From Hyphodiscus hymeniophilus (taxonomy: Eukaryota; Ascomycota; Leotiomycetes; Helotiales; Hyphodiscaceae), in assembly GCA_016508695.1 (NCBI GenBank), contig VNKQ01000012.1, positions 496,001 through 560,000 on the forward strand: 64,000 bases of DNA, read 5' to 3'. Of this stretch, positions 23,574 through 35,342 are shown one piece after another. The position numbers and the translations under genes were made by a program. The notes under the pieces were generated by a model. The model was not told the origin of the DNA. It saw nothing but the letters and a program-made list of their open reading frames with translations, and ran no database searches. Numbering within the stretch: position 1 is the stretch's first letter; every line of letters starts with the position of its first letter.

Positions 23574-24025
23574 TCAATGGAGCTTCTTCTCCATCGAATC
23601 ATCCAAATCATCACTCAAATGGTGCCTGCTCTTCGCCCACCAAGCCTGTTCTCCAAAACACTCCCGACTGCTCGAACGTCTAGCTTTCTGTCCAGGCCTA
23701 TACGTGATATTAGCCCGATCCCGGATCCTCTCCCACTCCTTCTCACGAGGGGGTGTACTCACAATGGAGGTAACGGTTTCTCTAATGTGAACCGAACGCG
23801 CCTTTCGCTCGGCAGCGGTGGCAGTGGCTTGTCCCGCAGCGTGCGATTGTAAAACACAAGCCCATACGGGGGGAGGAGGTCTTTCTCGTCTCCTGAAGAG
23901 AAGACGTAGGAGGAGGAGGTTCTGGAGTCATAGGAGGCTTTGGAGTCAGAGGAGGCTTTGGAATCGTAGGAGGTGCGTTGGTGGAGGCGGGCTGAGGACA
24001 GCGTTGTTTCGTCGTAGGAGAACAT
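23574..24025 (-). CDS. Small protein with twin KPLPPLP proline motifs
   Basis: A 128-residue protein of unknown family. Exons are 23763-24025 and 23574-23697, with a 65-nt intron (GTGAGT donor, GGCTAATATC branch point, CGTATAG acceptor). Three degenerate DSKAS-type repeats lie near residues 19-35. Then comes a Pro-rich core with two KPLPPLP motifs flanking SERRVRFTLE. The second motif exists only after splicing, since its last Pro comes from exon 2. Such motifs are classical SH3 ligands, so an adaptor role is possible but unproved. The C-terminus has an Arg/Ser patch (KARRSSSRE) and an acidic end. Upstream exons are possible. Confidence 0.55.
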
Positions 24026-25245
24026 CTTTGCTTGCTCGCGCTTTGGGTTTTCTAGTCCGGAGATCTGGTTTGATATAGAGAGCGATTTCGAATTAGCGAG
24101 GATTGGATCGATACCATCGTTGTGGTTTTATGTTCCTATGGTCCTGTGGAAGGATCGTCGTGGTGGGGAGGCTATGGGCTGAAAATAGAATGGAGGGGTC
24201 GGGAGGCTGTGCCAAGGCGTTTGCTCCGTCTGTCAGACGAGGCTCCCTCGTAGCTCCGCAGGGACAGAATCTCCCATTACTATGTTTCGATGAGATCCAC
24301 ATCCTGGTAATTGTTTCAAATGATTGTCCGTGAGAGGATTTGTATGGATGATGAGTCCGTTTCGATATGTCTGGCGGCCATTTGGAGTTCTATGCAACCT
24401 TCACTATTGTATGGAAGGTGGTGACCCTGCCCTCTACTTGTATGTGGGGGCTCAATATCAGAGTCTATATCATTTCTTCTAGTTAGCATGAACAGTCGCA
24501 TTTGTAATTCCCAATCACTCAAGGTTTGTAAGGGATCAGGAAGGTTTCGGTAGAGAGAAATTTATTTTGCATTTGGCACCCAGAGATGGCTAGAAACAAT
24601 GCTGCTGTATGGAATTTTGGAGATGGACTGGCTTCATCGGCTTGAAGATCTTCTATTGAAGCTTCTATCTCCTTTACCGAACTCTGCTGTATAGTTTGAG
24701 AAGTTGGTGCACTGTACTAGCTGTGGCTTGGACAACATGTTGGAGGACCTTAGTGTATGGAACGAGCAATGAAGGGCAAAGGGAGGCTTGGAAGGGTACG
24801 AAGTCGCCGTCCGGAGCTTATCTTGGGTTCTTGGTGGATGAAGTCGCAAAGCCAATCTCATGGCCATGAATTCGGGGTCAAAATCTTAGGACTACCGAGT
24901 CTCCTTGAGTTATTAACTTGGACGTTGCACTCTTTTTGATGTAATGTGGCAGAGCCGTGTAATGTAGTCTTGATTCCACACGCAAAGCCGCATATATACA
25001 AAAGTATTTGACGGAGATGCAACTTTCAAGGTACACTCATTTGAAATAATCAACATTCTGAATGTTTCAAAGGTGGATATTGTGCCGTCGCGACTGTGAA
25101 AGTACTAGAAGTTATGCATGGTACCTTGTGTTTTCAAGAGCTCTATCTATCAAAGTCTACCTATCAAAGCATGAGCTCGCCTGTTTTGAAATTATTTATA
25201 CTCCCACATTGGCATTTATCGAGCTCCCTCTATCACATCAACCAC
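24026..25245. other. Intergenic
   Basis: About 1.2 kb between the small Pro-rich protein gene and the 3' end of the DUF6604 gene. Short frames only; none supported. Confidence 0.45.
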
Positions 25246-28200
25246 TCAATGGGACAAGGCTTCAAATCTCGCCGCGATATCACCCAATGTTCTCTGATTT
25301 CGCGGATTGCACACCCACTCATCGAACTTAGCATCATGTGCTGAAGGCTGAGTCACATCATAAGGCTCCACTCTCGCGGCTACGAGGTTCTCTGGCACTC
25401 GTAGAAATTTGCGGAAAACATTCAGAGCAATAGGAAGCTCTCTAACTGCAGTGTTTCTCAGTACTGACGCTGCTGGCCCACGTCGACTGTCGTATGCATC
25501 GCGGAATATTCCTAAAACAGTCCTTATATCGGTACCCACACAATTTTCGGAAAATTGGGTGCCAAGCTGGGATCTTCGCTCTTCGGCGATATTCGTCAGG
25601 AGGCGCTGGCATTGAGTATTGAGAGTAATGTAGTCCATTTTCAACCTGGGAATCTCCTGAGAAACAGACTCCTCCAGCCGTCTCAACATTTCAATTGAGG
25701 TCAGAGAAGGTCGGGATGGGCGCTTCGAGCCATACTTCTTGCACTGTTTGTCGATGTTGAAAAGTAGCTTTTCGGCCACACCCTTCCCATTGAGGTAGTC
25801 TGCGATATACGATAAGATTGGCGAGACCGAGAAAATGCTCTTCATCTTTTTGAATGAGAGGTGGATATGAGACGGTCTTCCACGATAGTCGCTCGAGAAG
25901 GTTGTTATGGGAAGCCCAATGCGGGTCATATATCCATGGTATATCTGCTTGGCTTCCGTAGGTCGTTCCAAGTAGAAAATCTGGCCAACATCTAGATTCA
26001 TTGCCTCCTCCAACGCCGACCATTTCACGTTGGGCTGCAAAAGGCCGCTGGCATGGAGAGCGTTGTAGAGATGCGCAGCCGCAAAGTACGAGCCCCAGTT
26101 GTTTGTAAGATTTACTTCTGCCTTGTGTATATTGACCGCCAACTTCAACGACTCAAGCGCACAGTAGACGGGATGGTGGTTGTTGAATAACATGATGTCC
26201 TTGGATAGAGGGATGCCAGGACCTTGCGGCTGTTGGAGGAGGTTTTTTTTGGCTTGTACAAACACACTCCGTCCAATAGACATGCGAGTGTTGAAGGAAA
26301 TCTCCAGTGCAAGAACTGTGGCGTCATTCCCGCCCCAATTTCTGTCCATTTCCGCCAGAGTATGAGCTGCTGGATAGGCCGTCTGCATATTGTTTTCAAT
26401 TACACCGGAGGTATCGTCTTCCCATTTCACGTCTAGATTCTTTTCCGCAGTAGCGCCCATGAGTCGAAGCTCCACGTAACTCTGTGCTCCACGTGCGCCA
26501 TGCTGCTTTTCAATGTCCAGAAGAATCCGAACACAGAAAACATCCGAAAGGCTGATATCTCCCGAACGAATGGAAATAAGGCTTTTTGTGATCTGATCTA
26601 GATGTATTCCCGCTTGGTACTGACTGCCGCTCGGCTCCTTTGGCAAGCTTGCCGCAATCCGAGCTGGCTCTGTGTATTCTTTTGGTGGAATGTGTTGTAA
26701 TTCGAGCAACATCTGAGAAAGAAACACATCTTCAGCCTCCCAATTCAGATGATGCCATGTGGCTGTTGGGTACAAGGCCTTAACAGGGATCATGTATGTA
26801 GTGGATTCCATACGTTGCATATGTGGCGTTGAAACGTGGGCGTTCTTTAGCAAAGATATAAACTCATGCATGAATATGAAGTCTTCCGTGGATGCATCTC
26901 CTTTCAATGAGGTAATAAGATGGCCTAGGTCGATGGTAGAAATACGGTGGATGCTGGACGTTATGGACGTGTATGAGTTTGTGATTGTAAAATGCCCTTG
27001 AGATCGGATGATGAGATCTTGTTCGGACTGCCGAACCACTTCCAGTATTACCTGGATCATATGAGATGCAACCATAGTATCAAGTTCTCCAAGCAAAACT
27101 TTAGACCAAGTTTCAGCAATGAAAGCTCGAAGATCATGGAGCTCTTGGTAGAAGCAGAAGACCATGAACTGAAGAACATTGCTCGTTCCTTCATCTGGCT
27201 CGCATGGCTCGACCGGCATACGTTTCTTTTGGTCAACATCGATGGACACCCGCGTAAGTGCTACCTCGAAATGCTCGTCGTCCAAGTCTTCGACTTCGAG
27301 GTTTGTGAAGCGATTATCGTTGTTAGCGGCGGTAGAAACCGGGGCCGACGATGCCTCACGAGAGGCAAAGCGAGATGAGAGAATTCGTTCTGTACTTTCC
27401 AAGATGTTTATAAAATACGCGTGGTTAGAATTCGAGTCCTAAGATCCGAGAACAGTATTAGCACCAGGCGGAAGGAAAGGGAAAGGGAAAGGGAAAGGGA
27501 AAGGGAAAGGGAAAGGGAAAGGGAAAGGGAAAGGGAAAGGGAAAGGGAAAGGGAAAGGGAAAGGGAAAGGGAAAGGCAAAGGGAAAGGGAAAGGGAAAGG
27601 GAAAGGGAAAGGGAAAGGGAAAGGGAAAGGGAAAGGGAAAGGGAAAGAGAAAGGAAGTAGCCGACATATCGTACCTCCTGTTTGAATGAAGCCTTTTGAT
27701 ACCATTCTGCAAAGACCTTCCTGGTCTTAATTGCACGCTTCAGTACGCGCTGAATGGAATATGGGACCTTGACTGGAGGCGTGTCGAAACCTGCAATTCT
27801 AAGCGCTTGGGTGATGAATTCCTGGACAGGCAATTTGTGCGTCATTGTTACAGCTGCCGGCGTAGTAGGACTGGAAGAGGTTCTTCTCTCCTCCTCTTCT
27901 TTCTCTCTCTGCAACTTTCTTTCCTTGCCTTTTAGACGTGAAGCAGAGGTTAGATTCGGAGTTGATGAACGAGGAGCAAAGGTTGTGGGCGTCATCTTCG
28001 TCGGGTGCTCAGGCTTCCATCCGCATGCTGCTCGGTATCAGAGTCAGCATGATTTCTTCTAGTGAACATAAACAATTCTGTTTTACAGCCTCCTAAAAGA
28101 TCGAGGTCTTGGGAGGATAAGGAACCTTCGGGTAAAGGGAAATTCGAGATCCACAGCATAACTATGAATGATTCTCTCCACTGAAATCGAGAGAAACAAA

Positions 28201-28364
28201 TCGTGAGCTATCAGCATCTTGGAAACCCAAGACGAGCCTCAAACAAGAATTAGAAAGCTCGAACCTAATGCATTATTGTAAAGCCATGTTACAAACACAT
28301 CCGTATCAGCTTTATATCGGCGATAGCTGCCGGTCAGATTTTCGGGCAGCGTCTGGATGGACAT
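25246..28364 (-). CDS. DUF6604-domain protein, hexamer-array intron
   Basis: An 881-residue fungal protein. Exons are 28265-28364, 27675-28027 and 25246-27438 (sum divisible by three). The N-terminal exon has SYRRYKADTDVFVTWLY. It joins to ACGWKPEHPTKM, then a Lys/Glu-rich linker, a helical segment (RVLKRAIKTRKVFAEWYQ) and, after intron 2, HAYFINILESTERIL. This order is what I know from the N-terminal DUF6604 domain of large fungal proteins; its role is not known to me. The C-terminal two thirds are helical with no domain I can name. There is no signal peptide or membrane helix. Intron 1 is 237 nt. Intron 2 (27439-27674) is 236 nt, of which about 175 is a hexamer array. Both joins keep the frame. 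Confidence 0.82.
27475..27652. repeat. (GGGAAA)n hexamer array inside intron 2 of the DUF6604 gene
   Basis: About 29 near-perfect GGGAAA units on the plus strand, so TTTCCC in the transcript. One unit has a C (aggcaaag near 27577), and a GGGAAAGAGAAAGG edge lies at the right. It is homopurine on one strand and has mirror symmetry. It sits just before the branch point GTGCTAATACTG and the acceptor, acting as an oversized polypyrimidine tract. Confidence 0.95.
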
Positions 28365-29529
28365 GGTGTAGCAGTATACGGAAGTACAACTGTCGCGAAC
28401 CTTTAGTTAGTGATTAGCTCACTTGACGGGAAAGCAAATTCATTCGAGGCATGTCATTAAGAGTGCCAGTACTCACAAATGACGAAGCAACAGCCCTCAA
28501 CTCTGCAAAGGCAGACAGCACGACAAGGTATTTCCGTTACACGGCTTTACGATTCATGTCAGCATCTCTATCCACGATGATCGTTCCGTTGCAGAAAGGG
28601 GGTGAGGGCGAGGGGGGTTATACTCACAGGTGAGGGAAGCAGAATTTATTTAACAAAAGTATCGGGAGGATGTCATTCAATATCATTGACGTTGCGAGAA
28701 TGCCCAGTAAAGTCCAAAAACAGTTTCAGTTTGGAGGTGAGAGAAGGTTGTCTGACATGGAAAAGAACGGAGAAGAATTTGCCAACAAAGCAACGTCAGC
28801 GATAAGTGATGTGATTCGACTCGAATCCACTAGCCAGCGTCGGTACTCCACGAAGCTGAAGAGAATCACAAGGCGCGAAACCTGGGAGGAAATCCGAAGC
28901 AAACTCCACATCCGACTGGGAGATCTTTTAGACAAGAACACCTATGCGCAGTGTCCTTTGTGAATGAGCTTGAGATACTCCGTGCTTTCTCAATCTGATC
29001 CAGAGTAAGAAGATGAGTCCAATAAAATTGAAGGACCACCATATAGGACTTACAATATGCGTAGATCGTGTGAATGACTGAACATACCGGATTATCTAGC
29101 ATAAACATTAAAAATATCGCAAGCAGGTAGTAAACTAATGTCAGATGCCAACAGGCACAGGAGGTTGAACCAGCTCCCAAGTGTCCAAAGTCGGCCGACA
29201 TGCAAATCCAAAGCAGGGCTTGTAAACTTACCAGAGATCATTGGCCAAAACAGACTTCACAACGATTGACTTCAGACGCAAAAAACAACTCGTTTCATAA
29301 CACATAAAATACATACAGGGGATATTCTCCACAAAACATCAGAAAACCAGCCAACCAATAAACATCATATGCGTGCACTCGCTCGTAAACATAAAGGGAG
29401 AACGAGGATGTGACGAGTACGTTTGTCGCTCTCGCTAGACTCCACCCTCCACAATCCAGCTCTACCTTATGACCTCTTGTCAATTACTTAAACCCTCCAT
29501 TCCCGTTATCTTTCCCCTTCGCCTATGTC
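28365..29529. other. Intergenic
   Basis: About 1.16 kb. A plus-strand frame (28670-28963) encodes a polar 97-residue peptide with no domain or splice support. The region includes the promoter of the DUF6604 gene and the 3' side of the KDEL repeat gene. I call no gene. Confidence 0.4.
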
Positions 29530-32500
29530 TCATAGTTCATCCTTCACATGGCTAGTAGCAGAATCCACCGCACTGCTCACTGAGCTGGCAAACTCTTCAA
29601 CGCCTTCACTCGCTCTTCTTACCGCGTCACTAGCACCGTCACCAGCGGCAGCTGCAAATTCTGCCAGCTTGACTCGAGCGCTCTCAACTGCCGCGCTAAG
29701 TCTCACCTGGGCACTCTCCACAGCTCCCTTCTCGGGACCCCATACCACACTGCTGATTGCCGAGCTAGCAGATGCGTAAGTATCACCGGCGTAACTCGTA
29801 ACAGAACCATAAACCTCGCCTGCTAAGCTGGTCGCGGATTCAACTGTGCCCGTAGAGGTTCCGTATATAGCATCTGATATGGCTTTCTGAGCCGATGATA
29901 CTGCATCAGCGATGGAACTCTGAGCTGCTTCAGCATAGCCGGTCTGAGAGCCGTATATTTTCTCCGAGGCGACTGATTTTACAGACGAAGCCGAGGATTG
30001 TACGGCTTCCAAATATGCTGTTGAGGAACCATAGAATTGGACAGATGCTGCATCGACAGCGTCATTCACTCGACTGGACGCTGAATCGAGGATTGCTTCG
30101 AGAGTCGGAGGTGGTGTAAAGACCGAGGAGACGACAGAGCTGGCGGATACGTAGGCTTCGCTGGCGAGCGAAGAGGCAGAAGAGACAACCTCTCCGGCGC
30201 CTGTGTAATATGCGGAACTGAAGCGATTGTACACACTTTGTGTGAAATCGGGTTCCTTGCCTGAAACGAGCTCCGAGATCAAGGATTGGACGGCGAAATA
30301 CTGCGATTTAGCGCCAGAAGTTGCCACATCGGCGTACTCTTTTGCTTCAGACAAAAGACGGCGTGTTACGAAGTACGGCGTGGGAGCCCCGTAGATTTGA
30401 GAGGAGGCTTGGGTGATCAAAGCCTGCCAATTCTCAGACGCCTTAGAACTGACAGATTCAGCCCAGGGAGTTTCACTGCCATATACAGCAGAGGAAACAG
30501 CGGAAGAACCCCCGTCCCATTTAGCAGCAATAGCGACAGACATACTCTCACGTAACTTGGAAGCTTCAGAGATCGCTGCGCTGTACTGAGATGATGCAGC
30601 TGATAGAAGACTTGATGTTGGGAGAATCTCTTTCTGAGTTTGTCCTGCTATACTAGACGCACTTGCCAGCATTTGGTCGAGTTGAGACGACGCAGCAGTA
30701 ACCGCATTGTCGTATTGCGAAGAGATTGTGGCAAGAGCAGCTTGGTAGCCAGCGGTAGGGGTTCCTTTTACTTTGCTGTAGAGGCTCTCATGGAATGGAG
30801 TAGAGGTCGGCATGACAGCAGAGGATGCTTTTTCGAGAAACTCCGAGTATCTGGCATGGGCCATCCCTACACCAGCATAATATTGATTTTGCACTTGGTC
30901 GAGTAATCGTTGCTTGGATGGGTCATCCGTCTGTACCGCACCCACGTAGCTCTTAGCTTCAGCGAGGTGAAGAGACGCTGCACTGAGACCTTCCGAAAGC
31001 TTTGAGGACGCGACCGAGGACATGGATTCGAGAGCACCTTGAGGAGGGCCGTAATACGCCGATGAGGCAGCAGAGTAGAGGGACTGATGCGGGCTCAATG
31101 GACTTCCATACACTGCTGTCGAACCAGCAGAGAGCGCCGCCTGGTAACGAGAACTGGCAGCCTCAACGGAGTCGGAGAAAGCCTTCTCTACAGAACTGAA
31201 CATCTCTTCGTGGACTGGCTTTGGCTCCCCAGAAATCTGGGCAGAGACGACTGAGCGAGCCTGGTCGTAATAGTCAGAAGCTTTTGAAAGAGCATCATTG
31301 TAGACCTGATAAGCCTGGACGGTCATAGGGGCTGGGGTGCCATAGATAACAGCGCTAGCGCTACAATTTGTTAGCTTGCATCATGAAATCTCGGTTGAAT
31401 AACATACGCAGAAACAGCATCAGAATATCGATTCGACAAGACGCTTGCCATACTTTCTCCACTTCCTTGCTGGGGCCCATATAATGCCAAGCTAGCCGCA
31501 GCCAGGGCACTGCTGTACTGGTCCCCTGCTAAGCTTGTGATGCTTTCAACGGTCCCTTGGGTACTGGTTGGTTTGAGTAACGCTTCGCTCACTGCTTTGG
31601 TGATGTCGGCGAATCGGTCACCGGCTTCACTAGCCAGACTTTGTATTTTCTCGCTGTATGTATCGTCATCTTCAATGATGTCTTCGTAGACGATTTGCCT
31701 TGCCTCAACAAATTGGGCCATAGCGCCACCCCAAACCTTCTTCGAAGCAGTACTTGCCACAGACGCTGCGGATGAGCTGATTGAACTAGAAGCATGGGAC
31801 GCACTCTTTGAAATGGAGCTCGATGCCGATGAGGATAGAGAACCAAGGGAAACAGACCCATCCGAAATTGACTTCGAAACTACTGAAGCCGCAGATCCAA
31901 TGCTACTAGAAGCCTTCTCCACAAAGCCTGGTTCTGTTCCGATGATGGAGGACGAGGCCTTAGAGGATAGGCTGTTTGCACTCTCACTCGCAACAGAAGC
32001 TACACTCTCGATACTTCCTTGTGATGTACCAATAATCGAACTTGAGGCTTTGTCAACAATGCTGCTTGCTGAGTCCGTAGCGACAGAGACAAAACTCTCC
32101 GCAGATCCTTGTTGAGTTCCGATGATTGAACTGGAGGCCTGATCTGCAATGCTACTGGCGCTTTCACCCGCGACCGAGACAAGGCTTTCAACACTACCTT
32201 GATGAGTGCCAATTACACTGGATGAGATCGACGAAGCAATTGAAGAACCAGAGGACACAGCATCGGCGATGGAATTGCTCGCAGCGGATGTGATTGACTC
32301 CATGGTTCCTTGAGAAGTGCTCGTGCCGACAACAGCCTCACTGGCCTCACTCAATCTGCTCATGACCTTCTGGCCAGCAACGGCAGCAGCAGCTGGTATA
32401 ACCTTGGGAGTCCAGTCATTGCTCGAGTCACCAGTCGAAATCTTCCACCGTCCAGTCTCTTTGAGACGAGCTAACTCTTTAGCGGCCTCTTCAGCAGTGC

Positions 32501-34191
32501 CCATTGCTTGATTCTCGACCTCTTCAGAAGCAGACCGAGCCTTTCCAAGACCAGCATGGCTGATAGCAACCTGTTCGACTTCACTACGCCACTCGTCAAA
32601 CTTTGGCTTCAATTGATGATATTTTGTCCAGTCTTTATGAGTAATGCCATCAGTCCAAGCCCATCGCATTCCGATCTCTTGCAAGCCTAGATCTTGGATG
32701 TGGTCAAGAATCGCTAGAGTATCCTCAGCAGCATTGCTTACAAGGGAGTTCGTCTCCTGATCGTAGTTTTGTCGCCAGGTCCGAACAGCTTGCCCTTTCT
32801 CTTTGATTGCGACACCGGCTTTGCGAACTGCCGTGCTAAGTTCTTCCTCGGATTCTTCGGTATCCTTAGAACTTTCAACGATGGAAATGATGTCGCGCTT
32901 GAGAGTTTTGAAGCTAGATTTGATAGTCTCCTCCAATTGGACGTTGAGAGCTGATCCAACCTTCTCGGCCTGATTTGCAACCAACCTCTCCGTGATCTCA
33001 GTGATGCGCTCGTCGAGATCATCCGATCCTTCATCGGCAGCCTTGGCAAACTTTTCTTGCCATACCTTCAGGTCGTTTGTAACGATTTGAGAAGCTTTGG
33101 CACGAATCTCTGCTTCGGACAGTTGGGTGCTCGCTGGGACCTCAGACGTCATGGATGACATGTCGACAGAGGAGCTCGCTGCAGAAGACGTAGCATGTGC
33201 CGAGGAAATGGACGATGAAATATCAGAGAGAGTTTGCGAAGCAAAAGAAGCTGAAGAGGAGCTAAGAAGAGTCAGTATGCGCAAACACAAAGAAGGGAGT
33301 TGAGTTTACCTGTCGATTTCATCGACAACGGCTTGAATTTTCTTTCCATCTCGGTATCTTCCTAGACGTTCTCCTATTCTGACCAATTGAGGCTCCACAT
33401 TCTCGCCATACAAGATCCGTAACTTGGGAAAGACGGTTCGATCTAAGAAGATTCCTGCAGTTGTCCAAGCCCATTTCGAATACGGAAGTGCGGTGTTCAC
33501 AGTGAAGTCGCTAGCTATTCCATATCCTTGCAGTGCGTACGGCTGCACAGCAGTATAAGCCGGGAGAATGTGCTCGTAGTATGTTTGAAGTGCATTGGTT
33601 TTCGCAATGTCATAATATGGACCAGCGACAGTATAAGCTTTGTCTAGATGCGGTCCCAAATTCTCGTCATACTTCGACTTAAACATCCCTTGGTATTTGA
33701 AAACCTGTGGCTGAACTGTCTTTTCCCACTGAGCCTGACCGAGTGACTGTATCTGAGCAACGCGAGGAGCTCCATATTTCATGCTAAGTGCTGTCGCAGG
33801 TGCGATGACTCTCTTGTCCAGGCTATTGTAGTACGGTCGGGCAATATCCACATAGGGAGCTGCATATGCACTGTAGTAGGGCTCAAGATGTGGGACAACC
33901 GCAGATCGTACTTGGAAGTATGGTTTACAAAGCTTGGGTGAGGAATCTGTGAGAAGATCGGCTGTCGAAGGGCATCGGAGCAATATCGTGATGATCGAGT
34001 ACCAAGTGAGTAGTCTAGCAGATGTGAGTCTCTTTCCGAACACACTCTGTGCAGCGTACATACCTTGAAATGATGCTGAACAAACCGAAACCCCGTTGCT
34101 TCTTTGGTAGCTTTGATTTAGGAGCTACCGCGTGCCCATTCATCCCCTTGTGGGCAGGTTCCACCACCTTTCCATTACTCTCGACCGCCAT
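29530..34191 (-). CDS. Large Ser/Ala repeat protein with N-terminal hydrophobic segment and C-terminal KDEL
   Basis: A 1505-residue protein of four exons: 34064-34191, 33310-34014, 31408-33261 and 29530-31360. The introns are 49, 48 and 47 nt, and all joins are in frame. The exon 1/2 junction builds a hydrophobic segment near residues 38-55 (FSIISRLLTWYSIITILL). Next come Tyr/Pro-rich amphipathic repeats (PYYSAYAAPYVDIARPYY), then a charged helical domain (about residues 300-540). The C-terminal ~950 residues hold tandem SSASS-rich units, each with a short motif like SSIIGTQQGS or VYGSETPWAES. The last residues are HVKDEL, a canonical ER retrieval signal. Homologues in related fungi are, as I recall, often labelled 'transcription factor hoxa13', but no homeodomain is visible. 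An ER-lumen or ER-membrane protein with apolipoprotein-like repeats is my inference. Confidence 0.85.
31830..32300 (-). repeat. Coding tandem repeats (about 38-residue units)
   Basis: Within the KDEL protein, at least four consecutive units share SSxIIGTxxGSxES followed by VSVAxxSASSIxDxA. The DNA is less alike than the protein, so the array is old or under selection. A second set of weaker units with YGxxTxxxES spans 29.8-31.3 kb. Confidence 0.8.
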
Positions 34192-35342
34192 CCTCTACAG
34201 CATGCAAGTATGAGAATTCGTAGTTCTAGCTACTGTGTTTCGCTGGACTGGAGTGTTGGTCGTGGGATGAGTGTTGTAGTATCGAGTAGAAAAAGCTCTT
34301 GCCGAATGAGTTCACTCAAATTATCGACAGGGTTGAGCTCTGTGATTTTCGAAACCCCTGGTTGCTGATGCTGGCGTGAATCGTAGCAGAACGTAGACTT
34401 GCAGAAGCAAAGAACCAACGCACACGACCAGAGAAGGAGAAAGACCAATGCAGAGTTGGGTAGAAGAGGAAACAGAGTTTCTTGATATCGGACTGTCACA
34501 AGCTTTGGTTGGTGAGAGGCGTTCTGCTTTCCTTGTTCTTAGCGTGTGGCCCGACAAAGATCAACGTCATTGAGCATACAGGACAGCTGAACGATAAGAC
34601 TGTGATTTGGGAGTCGTTTGGCGGGACTCCAGTAATTAATAAAATAGAAGTAAATAATGTCAATAATATTCGTCTACCTTTGAGCAACCTCAAACTTATC
34701 TAAAATTGTTCAAAGTTGTTTAGAGGCCAGCTTTTCAACGCCTCACCTCCGCGTTCTGTAGCAGTCTGAGGCAGCAAGAGGTTTCACTTCCATCCGACTT
34801 CACTCTGCCCACAATCCTTGCATGGAAGCAAGTTGAAGCAGGATTCTCCGATGCTCGAGGATTTTTCCTTTTGCATTGCTGACTTCCTTCCTATGTAGTT
34901 ACCTGTTCTGTACTCCGTACAACATCGTGATTGTTCCAGTCACCCCATCCCGTGCTGGGTCATGTGATAGCGGACGCTAGGAGAAACTTTAACTCCGATG
35001 CGCCGACTGTACCTTACCTTCTTTATGGCCAGGCTTTGTTGGAGGAGCTGACTCAAAAACCCCATTCTCATCAACTAAGCAATACACATTCACGACTTGA
35101 ACGAGTTCCCTATCACCCTTCCTAATCCAAGTACAACGCCAAGTATCTTCATCTAGAAGGACCACCGCCCACTAGCAGGATATTCAAACTCCTTGACATC
35201 TCTTCGGCAGCAAAACTTCCTGGCGCTGGGCTGGCTCGTCTCTCAGATGGTTGTACGACTTTCGTGAAAGCAAGGCTTTGCCTTCGTTTCCGCCGGGTTT
35301 CCTCGTAGCCTCTAGGATTCCTCCTCTTGAAGAACCGCAATC
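34192..35342. promoter_or_regulatory. Divergent intergenic region of the KDEL protein and the Doa10-type ligase
   Basis: About 1.15 kb between two divergent start codons. It is AT-rich around 34620-34720. No gene is supported. Both promoters must be here, and both neighbours appear to act at the ER. Confidence 0.45.

Noticed and set aside
27425..27445. tRNA T-loop-like string (TTCGAGTCC)
   Set aside because: No matching cloverleaf around it; it lies at an intron-exon border of the DUF6604 gene.
27421..27736. Poly-(Glu-Arg), poly-(Pro-Phe) and poly-(Leu-Ser) frames
   Set aside because: All are readings of the GGGAAA intron array; the flanking exons are explained by splicing.
28670..28963. 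97-residue plus-strand frame rich in charged residues
   Set aside because: No homology that I recognise, no intron, and competing frames on the other strand.
29530..34191. Homeodomain transcription factor (hoxa13-like) identity
   Set aside because: No homeodomain or other DNA-binding motif is visible, and the KDEL end and hydrophobic N-terminus argue for the ER.
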